From: Citrobacter freundii
GTDB lineage: Bacteria; Pseudomonadota; Gammaproteobacteria; Enterobacterales; Enterobacteriaceae
DNA length: 64,000 bases
Direction of reading: 5' to 3'
Assembly: GCF_029717145.1 (NCBI RefSeq)
Contig: NZ_CP099222.1
Span: 1,178,001-1,242,000, forward strand
This document shows, piece after piece, positions 23,690 to 35,244 of this stretch. A model generated the notes under the pieces. It saw nothing but the letters and a program-made list of their open reading frames with translations. It did not search any database and had not been told where the DNA came from. The translations under genes and the position numbers were made by a program. The number at the start of each line of letters is the position of its first letter. Within the stretch, counting starts at the first letter, position 1.

Positions 23690-26350
23690 TCACGATTCCT
23701 CATATTGGGCCAGATTAAGCGTTAGCCCAACAATTCCCTCTTCGAGCTGGACGTCTACAGCAAACCCGAGTTTTCGGGCCAGGGCGACCATCCCCCGATT
23801 GTTCGGCATCGTAATACCATTCAGACGTCTCAGTCCGTGATCTCGGGTGTAGGTAATTAATTTTTCCATCAATCGCCGCCCGAGCCCCAGCCCTTTGAGA
23901 TCCGATCGTACCAGTACGGCAAATTCGGCATCGACGTTATCGGGATCGGAAATTGCGCGCGTCACGCCGAGGATCTCTTCAGTGTTATCACGGCAACGTA
24001 CCGCCACAAAGGCCATTTCCCGATCGTAGTCGATCTGCGTCATATTGGCTAAATCTTCATGGGTAAATTCGTTGATCTCACTGAAATAGCGGTAATACAG
24101 ATCTTCCTTCGTCACTTGTGAAATGAACTGCTGCAGATGGGGTTCATCCTCCGGCAGAATAGGGCGGAACAGGCAGCGTTCACCGTTTTTCATTTCGACC
24201 CACTCTTCAAGCTGATGAGGATAGGGACGCACGGCCAGTCTGCTTTCGTTGTCGCCCGTGAAGGGGGCAATATCTAGCGTAACATCGAGGGCGGTGAATT
24301 CACCGGCGGATGCCAGTAATGGGTGGATATCCAGACGTTGAATTTCCGGGCAATCGACGATCAAATTGGACACCTGAACCAAAAGCTGGCTTAAACCGGC
24401 GACGTCTAAAGGACGTAGCGCACTGCGGGCGCGGATCTTTTTGTTTTTGATCCCCTGGATAACCAGATATCGTGCGAGGTTCATGTTCAGCGGCGGCAAT
24501 GCCACCACGGCTTGCTCTTCCGGTCGCCACTCTACGCCACCTTCCCCCAACATAATGAGTGGCCCAAATACCGGATCGTGTTCGACGACCACGCGCAGTT
24601 CCTGAGCCCCCGCGCGGTTAGCCATACTCTGGACAAGCAAACCGTGGATACGCGCCTGCGGCCAGGCCATTTTCACCCGATCAAAAATCGCATTGGCGGC
24701 CTGCTGCACTTCGGTTGCCGTTCGCAGGTAGAGCATAACCCCTTGAACTTCCGATTTATGCGGGATATCGGGAGAACGTAGCTTGAGCGCTACCGGATAA
24801 CCAATTTGTTCGGCGATGTGTACGGCTTCTGCGCTGTCGCTGGCAATCCAGGTGGGCAGTGTGTGCAAGCCATAGGCGTGCAAAATAGGCTGAACTTCAT
24901 GCGTATCCAGCGATGTTGCCCCGTCAGTAATCGCCTGTTGTAACAGATTATGTGCCTCGGCGGTGTTGGCCGTCAGGCTGTCAGGGAGCACTGGTGTTTC
25001 ACGCAGCTGCTTCTGGTTACGCCGGTATTCAACCATATGCATAAACGCGGTGATGGTGCCTTCCGGTGTACGATAGGTGGGTAATCCCGCTTCACTAAAC
25101 AACCTGCGGGCTTCCTGGGATGAAAACTCCCCGCACCAGTTAGTGAGTAAGGAGACAAACTTGCCGCGCGGATGTTGTTTCACCGCCTCAATCAGCGCCT
25201 GGGCGCTTTCGGTGCCAGGTGCGGCTGCGCTAGGCGAGTGGATGACCATCAGGGCGTCGAAATCCTGGCTGGCGAGTAAAATATTCAGCGTTTTAACGTA
25301 ATGCTCACTGCTGGCATCGTCGCGCAAATCCAGTGGGTTGGCGATATCAACGTGGGTTGGTAACGCATCGCGTAGTTTCTGGCAGGTCTCTTCGCTTAGC
25401 GTGGCCAGTTTGCCGTTTCGCGACCACAGCTCATCTAAAGCCAGTGCAGCAGGGGCGGCACCATTGCTGATGATCATCAGCCTGTCGCCACGTAATGGGC
25501 GCATGTGGCTGAGGGTTTCCACCGCTGAGAAAAGCTCGTGTGTGTCCTGCACGCGCAGCAGACCGGCACGCTGAATGGCGGCGTCCCAGGCTGGGTCCAT
25601 CCCCGAGCTGGTATGCAGCAAGCGCTGAGCCGCAGGGCTGCGACCGCTTTTAATCACCAAAATGGGTTTGTTACGCGATGCGCTACGTGCCGCCGAGACA
25701 AAACGGCGGGCATCGCTCAAATGTTCGAGGTAGAGCAAAATCGCACTGGTTTTACTGTCGCGGGCCAGGTAATCAAGCAGCTCATCAACGTCAATGTCCA
25801 GACTGTCACCCAGGGCAATAAACCAGGAAAACCCCATGTCGCGCTGCTGCGCCCAGTCCAGAATGGTGTTGGAAATCGCCGCCGACTGGGAAATAAATGC
25901 CAGCTTGCCGCGTTTAATCGGTACCGGTGAAAAACTGGCGTTAAGCCCCTGCCAGGGGGCGAGAAGCCCCAGGCTGTTGGGGCCGAGCAAACGTATGTTG
26001 TAGCGTGATGCGCAGGCCAGCAGTTCAGCGTGCTGCGCCTTGGGCGCTGACAAAATAATACAGGTTTTGCAGCCTTTCTCGCCTAGCGCCTCCAGCAGCG
26101 TCAGGTTGCGGCTGGCATTGGTACACAGCACGGCGAGATCGGGAGAAAAAGGCAGGCTGGCGATAGTGGGCCAGGCCAGCACGCCCAACACCGCTTTCCA
26201 GGCCGGCGTAACCGGTAAAACCGGTCCATTAAAGCCGCCGGCCAGTAAGTTACGCATCATCAGGTAACCCGCACGATTGGGCTTCATTGACGCCCCAATC
26301 ACCGCAATGGATTTTGGTCGCAGTAGCGCTTCCAGACCACGTTGACTCAT
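23690..26350 (-). CDS. pat: Protein lysine acetyltransferase Pat/Pka (YfiQ)
   Basis: 886 residues, the E. coli YfiQ length. An NDP-forming acyl-CoA synthetase-like N-terminal part begins LRPKSIAVIGAS; an ATP-grasp-like part follows. A C-terminal GNAT domain carries the acetyl-CoA loop around GLGLGRRLMEKL near residue 830. It acetylates acetyl-CoA synthetase and other proteins. It follows tapT by 36 bp, probably in one transcript; E. coli pat is CRP-activated. Also named pka or patZ. Confidence 0.96.
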   Translation of the reverse strand: MSQRGLEALLRPKSIAVIGASMKPNRAGYLMMRNLLAGGFNGPVLPVTPAWKAVLGVLAWPTIASLPFSPDLAVLCTNASRNLTLLEALGEKGCKTCIILSAPKAQHAELLACASRYNIRLLGPNSLGLLAPWQGLNASFSPVPIKRGKLAFISQSAAISNTILDWAQQRDMGFSWFIALGDSLDIDVDELLDYLARDSKTSAILLYLEHLSDARRFVSAARSASRNKPILVIKSGRSPAAQRLLHTSSGMDPAWDAAIQRAGLLRVQDTHELFSAVETLSHMRPLRGDRLMIISNGAAPAALALDELWSRNGKLATLSEETCQKLRDALPTHVDIANPLDLRDDASSEHYVKTLNILLASQDFDALMVIHSPSAAAPGTESAQALIEAVKQHPRGKFVSLLTNWCGEFSSQEARRLFSEAGLPTYRTPEGTITAFMHMVEYRRNQKQLRETPVLPDSLTANTAEAHNLLQQAITDGATSLDTHEVQPILHAYGLHTLPTWIASDSAEAVHIAEQIGYPVALKLRSPDIPHKSEVQGVMLYLRTATEVQQAANAIFDRVKMAWPQARIHGLLVQSMANRAGAQELRVVVEHDPVFGPLIMLGEGGVEWRPEEQAVVALPPLNMNLARYLVIQGIKNKKIRARSALRPLDVAGLSQLLVQVSNLIVDCPEIQRLDIHPLLASAGEFTALDVTLDIAPFTGDNESRLAVRPYPHQLEEWVEMKNGERCLFRPILPEDEPHLQQFISQVTKEDLYYRYFSEINEFTHEDLANMTQIDYDREMAFVAVRCRDNTEEILGVTRAISDPDNVDAEFAVLVRSDLKGLGLGRRLMEKLITYTRDHGLRRLNGITMPNNRGMVALARKLGFAVDVQLEEGIVGLTLNLAQYEES

Positions 26351-26386
26351 ATCGGCTTCCTTAATGACACCAGTGACCGAATGATT

Positions 26387-27085
26387 TTAAACGTTTTCTG
26401 TCGAGTCTGCTGTGACGCTTCCCTGATGTTGGGTTTTTCCTGCCAGGTAGCGAGTTTTAAAAAGCGTGAAGTGCTCACTTAATCCTTCGGCTGCCTGCGT
26501 GTCTCCAGCCAGATCCAGTAAGGCAATCGCCACTTCGGCGGTGCAATACTGCCCCTCGGCATGGGCTTCGCGCAGACGGTAAGCGGAAAGACGTGATAAA
26601 TCGACGGAGATAACCGGCAGGTTATCGAGGTACGGACTTTTACGGAACATTTTGCGCGCTTCTGGCCAGGTGCCATCAAGCATAATGAACAACGGTGTTT
26701 TACCCGTAGGTGGCGTGAAAATGACCTCACGGCCCTCGTCGGCATAAGATGCCGGGAAGACCACCATCGGTTGATAATCCGGATTGTTAACCAGTTCAAG
26801 CAGCGCTGACGGCGGCTCGGTGCGAGACCACTGAAACGCGGCGGTATCCGGCAGAATATCAGCAATCAAACGCCCGGTGTTGCTGGGTTTCATCGGTTCG
26901 GTGTCAAACATTACCAGGCAAAAACGACTCTTCGCCTGGGCAGGTCTCAGCGTTTCGCACAGGCACAGTTTCAGCGGCAGTAAGCAGCGCTGGCAGCGGC
27001 GAATACGGTTACCTCGGGCAAGAAAAGGGCGCGTGGCGCGCGCAAGGCGCTCGGCACGTAACTGGAGAACGGCGTTATTGGTCAT
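26387..27085 (-). CDS. tapT: tRNA-uridine aminocarboxypropyltransferase TapT (YfiP)
   Basis: 232 residues, DTW-domain protein. An N-terminal Cys cluster (CQRCLLPLKLCLC near residue 30) and the D-G-T-W motif in MLDGTWPEARKM mark the family. In E. coli TapT transfers the aminocarboxypropyl group of SAM to U47 of tRNA, giving acp3U. It is the first gene of tapT-pat. Confidence 0.93.
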   Translation of the reverse strand: MTNNAVLQLRAERLARATRPFLARGNRIRRCQRCLLPLKLCLCETLRPAQAKSRFCLVMFDTEPMKPSNTGRLIADILPDTAAFQWSRTEPPSALLELVNNPDYQPMVVFPASYADEGREVIFTPPTGKTPLFIMLDGTWPEARKMFRKSPYLDNLPVISVDLSRLSAYRLREAHAEGQYCTAEVAIALLDLAGDTQAAEGLSEHFTLFKTRYLAGKTQHQGSVTADSTENV

Positions 27086-27122
27086 CGGGAAGCACGTTGA
27101 AAAATGCTATTGTCGCAGAGGA

Positions 27123-27149
27123 CAAAACGGGGCACAAGATGTGCCCCGT
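27123..27149 (-). terminator. Terminator of trxC
   Basis: ACGGGGCACA-TCT-TGTGCCCCGT, a perfect 10-bp stem followed by TTTTG on the minus strand, 6 bp after the trxC stop. Confidence 0.9.
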
Positions 27150-27154
27150 AGAGA

Positions 27155-27574
27155 TTATAATGATTCGTTAAGCCAGCTATCAAACGGGGCTTTAGGCACT
27201 GCGCCATTGAGCATATCGACGACTTCACCTTTCTTGAATATCATAATGGTCGGAATGCTGCGGATGCCGAAACGTGCGCTGAGTTCGCGTTCAGCTTCGG
27301 TATTCACTTTAACAAAACGCACTTTACCGCTACGCTCTTCAGCGACATCTTCAAAGATGGGGGCGAAGTTACGGCATGGGCCACACCATGGCGCCCAGAA
27401 ATCGACCACCACCGGAAGATCGTCTTTTAACAGCTTATCCAGCGTAGCACCGGTCGCATTGATCACCTCACCGTCAAACAGGTCGTGACCACAGCGTCCG
27501 CATTTGGCCGTATCCTGAACACGATCTTCGGGGATGCGGTTGATAGCCTGGCAGCTGGTACAAACGGTATTCAT
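27155..27574 (-). CDS. trxC: Thioredoxin 2
   Basis: 139 residues from ATG 27572-27574 (GAGG upstream), the E. coli start. The N-terminal zinc domain has two CxxC pairs (CTSC, CGRC). The thioredoxin fold carries WCGPC. It is a cytosolic disulfide reductase, OxyR-induced in E. coli. An in-frame extension to 27616 lacks support. Confidence 0.97.
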   Translation of the reverse strand: MNTVCTSCQAINRIPEDRVQDTAKCGRCGHDLFDGEVINATGATLDKLLKDDLPVVVDFWAPWCGPCRNFAPIFEDVAEERSGKVRFVKVNTEAERELSARFGIRSIPTIMIFKKGEVVDMLNGAVPKAPFDSWLNESL

Positions 27575-27782
27575 AACTAACCTCTGGATGAGTAGAGTGG
27601 ACTTCGCGGCAATCACGCCGATATGTTTCTGTTATGTTACATATTATCGGGGAGACTGTTTTAAACAGCAATGCGTTTTATTCAATGAGTACAATAGTCA
27701 TAAGCTTTTAAATGAAATAATGGCTAACGACGTGCACATCGGGTAATCTGCGCGCTTCGCGCAGAGCAGGTGGAGAAAAGAA

Positions 27783-28862
27783 ATGAGCGACGAACTGAAG
27801 AACAAAAACGGCAAGGTCAAAGTGATGTACGTCCGCAGTGACGATGACTCGGACAAGCGCACCCAAAATCCACGTACCGGTAAAGGCGGCGGTCGCCCAG
27901 GTACTTCCCGAGCCGAAGGCGGTCGTCGCCCTGCCCGTGATGACAGAAAGGGTCCGAACAGTGAACGTGGCCGCGATCGTGGACGTGACCGCGATGTTGA
28001 ACGCGACCGTAAACGTGAAGACTCACCGTGGCGTACCGTATCCCGCGCGCCGAGCGATGACGTAGCGGAAAAAGCCGATCACGGTGGGATCAGCGGCAAG
28101 AGCTTTATCGATCCTGAAGTATTACGTCGTCAGCGTGCGGAAGAAACCCGCGTTTACGGTGAGAATGCCTGTCAGGCTCTGTTCCAGAGCCGTCCGGACG
28201 CTATTGTCCGCGCCTGGTTTGTCCAGAGCGTGACACCACGATTTAAAGAAGCATTACGCTGGATGGCGGCAAACCGCAAAGCCTACCACGTGGTTGACGA
28301 AGCCGAACTGGCGAAAGCTTCCGGTACTGAACACCATGGCGGCGTGTGTTTCCTGATTAAAAAACGTAACGGTACAACCGTTAAGCAGTGGGTTGGCCAG
28401 GCGGGGGCGCAGGATTGCGTACTGGCGCTGGAAGATATCGCCAACCCGCATAACCTGGGCGGCATGATGCGCAGTTGCGCTCACTTCGGTGTGAAAGGCG
28501 TGGTCGTACAGGATGCCGCGCTGCTGGAATCCGGTGCAGCTATCCGTACCGCGGAAGGCGGTGCCGAGCACGTGCAACCGATCACTGGCGACAGTATTGT
28601 GGATGTGCTGGATGATTTCCGCAAAGCAGGCTACACGGTCGTGATGACCTCCAGCGACAAAGGTAAGCCGTTATTCAACACCACGCTGCCAGAAAAAATG
28701 GTGCTGGTGTTAGGCCGCGAGCGTGATGCGCTACCGGAAGCAGCATGTTCTGCAGACGATTTGTGCATCGCCATCGACGGTACGGGCAATGTAGAAACTC
28801 TCAACGTCTCCGTCGCGACGGGCGTCCTGCTCGCGGAGTGGTGGCGTCAGAACAAAGCCTGA
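27783..28862 (+). CDS. yfiF: Putative SpoU/TrmH-family RNA methyltransferase YfiF
   Basis: 359 residues. A charged, likely disordered N-terminus (1-95) is followed by a SpoU substrate-binding domain and a knotted SAM-dependent methyltransferase domain. [24 protein letters not shown] and [15 protein letters not shown] are the three family motifs. The RNA target is not known. The N-terminus has an Arg/Asp repeat (residues 61-80) that makes it about 14 residues longer than the E. coli protein. AGGTGGAG lies 8 bases before the ATG. Confidence 0.93.
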   Translation: MSDELKNKNGKVKVMYVRSDDDSDKRTQNPRTGKGGGRPGTSRAEGGRRPARDDRKGPNSERGRDRGRDRDVERDRKREDSPWRTVSRAPSDDVAEKADHGGISGKSFIDPEVLRRQRAEETRVYGENACQALFQSRPDAIVRAWFVQSVTPRFKEALRWMAANRKAYHVVDEAELAKASGTEHHGGVCFLIKKRNGTTVKQWVGQAGAQDCVLALEDIANPHNLGGMMRSCAHFGVKGVVVQDAALLESGAAIRTAEGGAEHVQPITGDSIVDVLDDFRKAGYTVVMTSSDKGKPLFNTTLPEKMVLVLGRERDALPEAACSADDLCIAIDGTGNVETLNVSVATGVLLAEWWRQNKA

Positions 28863-28866
28863 TAGT

Positions 28867-28897
28867 AAAAATGCCAGCGAATCGCTGGCATTTTTTT
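28867..28897. terminator. Bidirectional terminator between yfiF and ung
   Basis: ATGCCAGCG-AAT-CGCTGGCAT flanked by A-run and T-run; it stops both convergent genes and reaches into the last ung codon. Confidence 0.92.
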
Positions 28898-29585
28898 ACT
28901 CGCTCTCAGCCGGCAGCACCGGCATCCAGTCGATCGGTTTTTCACCGCGTTTTTCCAGCCACTCATTTGCCAGAACAAAGTGATTGCAGCCAAAGAATCC
29001 GCGGTGTGCCGAGAGCGGAGACGGATGCGGCGCTTTCAGAATATGGTGACGCTGCGCGTCAATAATGGCCCCTTTCTTCTGCGCGTGCGCGCCCCAGAGT
29101 AAAAACACCACGCCTTCACGGTGCTCGTTAATCAGGCTAATGACTTTATCCGTAAAGGTTTCCCAGCCCAGACTGGCATGCGAATGTGCCTGTCCTGCCC
29201 GGACGGTAAGGACGGTGTTCAGTAACAGTACCCCCTGACGTGCCCAGCTTTCCAGATACCCGTGTGTGGGGCGTGTAAAGCCTGGGACCGTCGCTTCGAG
29301 TTCTTTATACATATTCAGTAATGACGGTGGAGTGGCTACGCCTGGGCGCACAGAAAACGCGAGGCCATGTGCCTGGCCGGGACCGTGGTAAGGGTCCTGT
29401 CCCAGGATGACAACTTTCACATCGCCAAGCTCGGTAAAGCGAAATGCGTTAAACACATCTTTTTGCGGCGGGTAAATCGTCATGCCTGACTGGCGTTCAC
29501 CGGCGACGGTATGCAAAGTGTTAACAAAATAGGGTTGCTGTTTTTCTTCGGTCAGCACATCGTGCCAGGTTAATTCGGTAGTCAT
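28896..29585 (-). CDS. ung: Uracil-DNA glycosylase
   Basis: 229 residues, the E. coli length. It removes uracil from DNA as the first base-excision repair step. GQDPYHG with catalytic Asp64 and the minor-groove loop [13 protein letters not shown] are both intact. It is monocistronic, convergent with yfiF. Confidence 0.98.
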   Translation of the reverse strand: MTTELTWHDVLTEEKQQPYFVNTLHTVAGERQSGMTIYPPQKDVFNAFRFTELGDVKVVILGQDPYHGPGQAHGLAFSVRPGVATPPSLLNMYKELEATVPGFTRPTHGYLESWARQGVLLLNTVLTVRAGQAHSHASLGWETFTDKVISLINEHREGVVFLLWGAHAQKKGAIIDAQRHHILKAPHPSPLSAHRGFFGCNHFVLANEWLEKRGEKPIDWMPVLPAESE

Positions 29586-29725
29586 CTCGCTCTCCTGCGA
29601 ATTTCATTCCCCCTAGCTTAACTGCTTCTCTCTGGGGCGCAAAATTCTCTACGATTCTCAAGGGACTACCCCTTAAAGATAGTTGAAAATTTATGTAAAA
29701 ATTTTATCTACACGCATAGCGTAAG

Positions 29726-29739
29726 TTGATGTAAAACAA
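29726..29739. promoter_or_regulatory. Upstream FNR site of grcA
   Basis: TTGAT-GTAA-AACAA has one mismatch to TTGAT-N4-ATCAA. Its centre is exactly 53 bp from the proximal site, the same spacing as the -93.5/-40.5 pair of E. coli yfiD. Confidence 0.75.
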
Positions 29740-29778
29740 TAAAATCCACTCATCACCACTTTGCGTGTGTGGTTTTTG

Positions 29779-29792
29779 TTGATTTAAATCAA
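29779..29792. promoter_or_regulatory. Proximal FNR site of grcA
   Basis: TTGATTTAAATCAA is a perfect FNR palindrome. TATATA (29815-29820) lies where the -10 of a class II FNR promoter should be. Confidence 0.9.
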
Positions 29793-29902
29793 GGAATCAA
29801 GGGTGTGCGAGGGGTATATATACACTCAAGCAACAATGGTTTTACCAATTGGCCGCGCGACGGCCAACCGAAATCAAATAATTTTGCCGGGGAGGCATCA
29901 AC

Positions 29903-30286
29903 ATGATTACAGGTATCCAGATTACTAAAGCTGCAAACGACGACCTGCTGAACTCTTTCTGGCTGCTGGACAGCGAAAAAGGCGAAGCACGCTGCATCGT
30001 TGCTAAAGCAGGTTTCTCTGCTGATGAAGTCGTTGCCGTCAGCAAACTGGGCGAAATCGAATACCGTGAAGTACCGGTAGACGTACAGCCAGAAGTTCGT
30101 GTAGAAGGTGGTCAGCACCTGAACGTTAACGTTCTGCGTCGTGAAACGCTGGAAGATGCGGTTAAGCACCCGGAAAAATACCCGCAGCTGACTATTCGTG
30201 TTTCTGGTTATGCGGTGCGTTTCAACTCACTGACTCCAGAACAGCAGCGCGACGTTATTGCCCGTACCTTTACTGAGAGCCTGTAA
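29903..30286 (+). CDS. grcA: Autonomous glycyl radical cofactor GrcA (YfiD)
   Basis: 127 residues. The C-terminal RVSGYAVRF carries the radical Gly102 and matches the end of pyruvate formate-lyase. GrcA replaces the oxygen-cleaved C-terminus of PflB and restores activity. Two FNR sites and a strong ribosome site (GGGGAGG) fit high expression at low oxygen. Confidence 0.98.
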   Translation: MITGIQITKAANDDLLNSFWLLDSEKGEARCIVAKAGFSADEVVAVSKLGEIEYREVPVDVQPEVRVEGGQHLNVNVLRRETLEDAVKHPEKYPQLTIRVSGYAVRFNSLTPEQQRDVIARTFTESL

Positions 30287-30320
30287 GGCTCGCGGGGTTG
30301 TACCCCGGTAATCAGATAAT

Positions 30321-30358
30321 AAAAAAGCGGAACATGCCAGTGCATGTTCCGCTTTTTT
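30321..30358. terminator. Bidirectional terminator between grcA and srmB
   Basis: AAAAAAGCGGAACATGC-CAGT-GCATGTTCCGCTTTTTT: a perfect 17-bp inverted repeat with A- and T-runs, serving both convergent genes. Confidence 0.93.
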
Positions 30359-30409
30359 GTCGTTGAAAGAAGGTAAAAAAATGCCGGGTTCATTAACCCG
30401 GCATACCGT

Positions 30410-31738
30410 TTACTCTTTGTCAGACTGCGGCGCGGCAGCTGCGCTCGGCTTGCGACGCTTGCCGATATTTTTGGCGTCGCGGTGACGTTTCTTCACGCGC
30501 GGCTTCTCTTTATCTTTCTCTTTTTTCTCTGCACGTTTCGCCAGCACTTTCTTGGATGGCTTACCGTTAGACTTCTCACTTGGCGCGCGCGTTGTTGGAC
30601 GCAGTTCGTCAACCACGCGCGGCTTTAGCTGCTCGTCGACATAGCGACTCGCTTTGCCGAGCAGCAGGTGGTCGTGCGCTTCTACCAGAGAAATGGCGGT
30701 GCCTTTACGGCCTGCGCGACCGGTACGGCCAATACGGTGCAAATAGGCATCGCCACTACGCGGCATGTCGTAGTTAAACACGTGGCTGACATCAGGAATG
30801 TCGATACCGCGTGCCGCAACGTCGGTGGCAACCAGCACATTCACACGACCATCGGTCAGGCGTTTGATCGCTTCGTTACGCTTGCTTTGTACCATCTCGC
30901 CTTCGAGATAGCAGTTGTTGATCCCCGCCTGGCGCAGCCAGCCAGCCAGCTCGTGCACGCGCTCGCGTTTACGCACAAAGACGATAGAACGCGTTGCTTC
31001 AGGCTGTTTTAACAGGTGAATCAGCAACGCTGTTTTGTGTTCGATATCATCTGCACGATAGTACCACTGATGGATCTTCTTACGTTCGCGGGTGGATGGA
31101 TCCGCAGAAACCTCAACCGGATCTTCCAGCAGGCGCTCGGCAAAATCTTTAACCGCATTGCCTTCCAGCGTGGCAGAGAACAGCATGGTCTGCTTGCGCC
31201 AGCGGGTTTCACCGGCAATATGCTCGATATCCTGCGCGAAGCCCATATCCAGCATACGGTCGGCTTCATCGAGGATCAGCGTTTCAACCGCATGGCAGTC
31301 GAAGTTCTCTTCTTTAATGTATTGCAGCAGACGTCCGGTGGTCGCGACCACGATGTCCTGATTTTCGCTGAACACTTCCATATGGTTCATGTAGGCCACG
31401 CCGCCGGTGATGGTGGCGACATCCAGATGCGTATTCTTCGCCAGTTCACGGGCGTGATCGGCAACTTGCATTGCCAGTTCACGGGTCGGCGTCAGAATTA
31501 AAACGCGCGGTGGACCTGATTTTTTGCGCGGAAAGTCGAGCAGGTGCTGCAACACTGGCAGCAAATATGCCGCCGTTTTACCGGTGCCTGTCGGCGCAGA
31601 ACCGAGTACATCACGGCCATCGAGCGCAGGTGGAATGGCGGCTGCCTGAATAGCTGTCGGGCGAGTGAAACCTTTTTCCTGGAGGGCATCCAGCAGGCTT
31701 TCATCGAGTTCAAGTTCGGAAAAAGTCGTTACAGTCAT
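30410..31738 (-). CDS. srmB: ATP-dependent RNA helicase SrmB
   Basis: 442 residues, a DEAD-box helicase for early 50S assembly. It has the Q motif with FTRPTAIQ, motif I APTGTGKT, motif II DEAD, motif III SAT and motif VI HRIGRTGR. A Lys/Arg-rich, low-complexity tail after about residue 380 serves RNA binding. It is two residues shorter than the E. coli protein by recollection. Divergent from trmN6. Confidence 0.97.
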   Translation of the reverse strand: MTVTTFSELELDESLLDALQEKGFTRPTAIQAAAIPPALDGRDVLGSAPTGTGKTAAYLLPVLQHLLDFPRKKSGPPRVLILTPTRELAMQVADHARELAKNTHLDVATITGGVAYMNHMEVFSENQDIVVATTGRLLQYIKEENFDCHAVETLILDEADRMLDMGFAQDIEHIAGETRWRKQTMLFSATLEGNAVKDFAERLLEDPVEVSADPSTRERKKIHQWYYRADDIEHKTALLIHLLKQPEATRSIVFVRKRERVHELAGWLRQAGINNCYLEGEMVQSKRNEAIKRLTDGRVNVLVATDVAARGIDIPDVSHVFNYDMPRSGDAYLHRIGRTGRAGRKGTAISLVEAHDHLLLGKASRYVDEQLKPRVVDELRPTTRAPSEKSNGKPSKKVLAKRAEKKEKDKEKPRVKKRHRDAKNIGKRRKPSAAAAPQSDKE

Positions 31739-31868
31739 GTTCTACCTCTGTGTGGGGCGCTGATTATAGACGTTACGGCTGCAATCTTCATCTGTTTGTA
31801 TGGATATACCTTCTCAGGTATTGTTTTTATCCTATGTTATCGTTTTTTTTCCAGGAAGGTTGTTTTTC

Positions 31869-34237
<2,369 letters not shown>

Positions 34238-34340
34238 GTGTTTGGTCACCATAGCACCACATTGCGCGAAACTGCACGTTATATTTTTAATTGTGTTGCA
34301 ATGGCTAAACACGAAAGAAATTCATAGTGAGAGGTAAAGT

Positions 34341-34382
34341 ATGAAAAATATTTTGTGTAGCAGGCCGTTAGCGTCAGATTAG
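34341..34382 (+). CDS. Candidate 13-residue micro-ORF upstream of rseD-rpoE
   Basis: ATG to TAG encodes MKNILCSRPLASD. GAGAGG lies 8 bases before the ATG, a better ribosome site than that of rseD. No homologue is known to me. It might be a leader peptide or chance; only the start context supports it. Confidence 0.3.
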   Translation: MKNILCSRPLASD

Positions 34383-34476
34383 GAGATGAAATAAAGTGCC
34401 CGTTGGGTTACTCTGCAAGCGGTTTAATGGGCATTTCTGTACAGATAGTGCGTTGATCGGGTTATGTAGACTTATA

Positions 34477-34641
34477 ATGAGAGATAAGACCTGTCTACAA
34501 CATGACAAACAAAAACAAATGCGTAACGGAACTTTACGAAACTTGAGCACTCCAAGTCATTGCTTGCTCATAGTGCAGCTGATGGAGTGGCGTTTCGAAA
34601 GCGCGTGGAAATTTGGTTTGGGGAGACTTTACCTCGGATGA
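34477..34641 (+). CDS. rseD: rpoE leader peptide RseD (start uncertain)
   Basis: An open frame ends at TGA 34639-34641, overlapping the rpoE ATG as ATGA, so translation would be coupled. E. coli has a similar overlapping leader ORF, rseD, through which CsrA represses rpoE. Starts at ATG 34477 (54 residues) or ATG 34519 (40 residues) are both possible; neither has a strong ribosome site. The C-terminus LMEWRFESAWKFGLGRLYLG looks conserved. Confidence 0.6.
   Translation: MRDKTCLQHDKQKQMRNGTLRNLSTPSHCLLIVQLMEWRFESAWKFGLGRLYLG
34528..34555 (+). promoter_or_regulatory. Sigma-E autoregulated promoter of rpoE
   Basis: GGAACTT (34528-34534) matches the sigma-E -35. TCCAA (34551-34555) follows after 16 bp; I recall TCTAA in E. 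coli. Predicted transcription start is about 77 bp before rpoE. The element lies inside the rseD frame, so this transcript lacks the rseD starts. Confidence 0.82.
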
Positions 34642-35213
34642 GCGAGCAGTTAACGGACCAGGTCCTGGTAGAACGGGTCCAGAAGGGAGATCAGAAAGCC
34701 TTTAATTTACTGGTAGTTCGCTATCAGCATAAGGTGGCGAGTCTGGTTTCCCGCTATGTACCGTCGGGCGATGTTCCCGATGTTGTACAGGAAGCATTTA
34801 TTAAGGCCTATCGTGCGCTGGATTCGTTCCGGGGAGATAGTGCTTTTTATACCTGGCTGTATCGTATAGCAGTCAATACAGCGAAGAATTACCTGGTCGC
34901 TCAGGGGCGTCGTCCACCTTCCAGTGATATAGATGCGATAGAAGCAGAAAATTACGAAAGTGGCGGTGCGCTGAAAGAAATTTCGAACCCTGAGAACTTA
35001 ATGTTGTCAGAAGAACTGAGACAGATAGTTTTCCGAACTATTGAGTCCCTCCCGGAAGATTTACGCATGGCAATAACCTTGCGGGAGCTGGATGGCCTGA
35101 GCTATGAAGAGATAGCCGCTATCATGGATTGTCCGGTGGGTACGGTGCGTTCTCGTATCTTCCGAGCGAGGGAAGCTATTGATAATAAAGTTCAACCGCT
35201 TATCAGGCGTTGA
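34638..35213 (+). CDS. rpoE: RNA polymerase sigma-E factor
   Basis: 191 residues from ATG 34638, the E. coli length and start. It is an ECF sigma factor with region 2 (VVRYQHKVASLVSRYV to FIKAYRALDSFRG) and region 4 helix-turn-helix (LSYEEIAAIMDCPVGTVRSRIFRAR). It directs the response to misfolded outer-membrane proteins. The operon is rpoE-rseA-rseB-rseC. Confidence 0.99.
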   Translation: MSEQLTDQVLVERVQKGDQKAFNLLVVRYQHKVASLVSRYVPSGDVPDVVQEAFIKAYRALDSFRGDSAFYTWLYRIAVNTAKNYLVAQGRRPPSSDIDAIEAENYESGGALKEISNPENLMLSEELRQIVFRTIESLPEDLRMAITLRELDGLSYEEIAAIMDCPVGTVRSRIFRAREAIDNKVQPLIRR

Positions 35214-35244
35214 CGGTAGCGGGATACTGGAAAAGGTATTAGGC

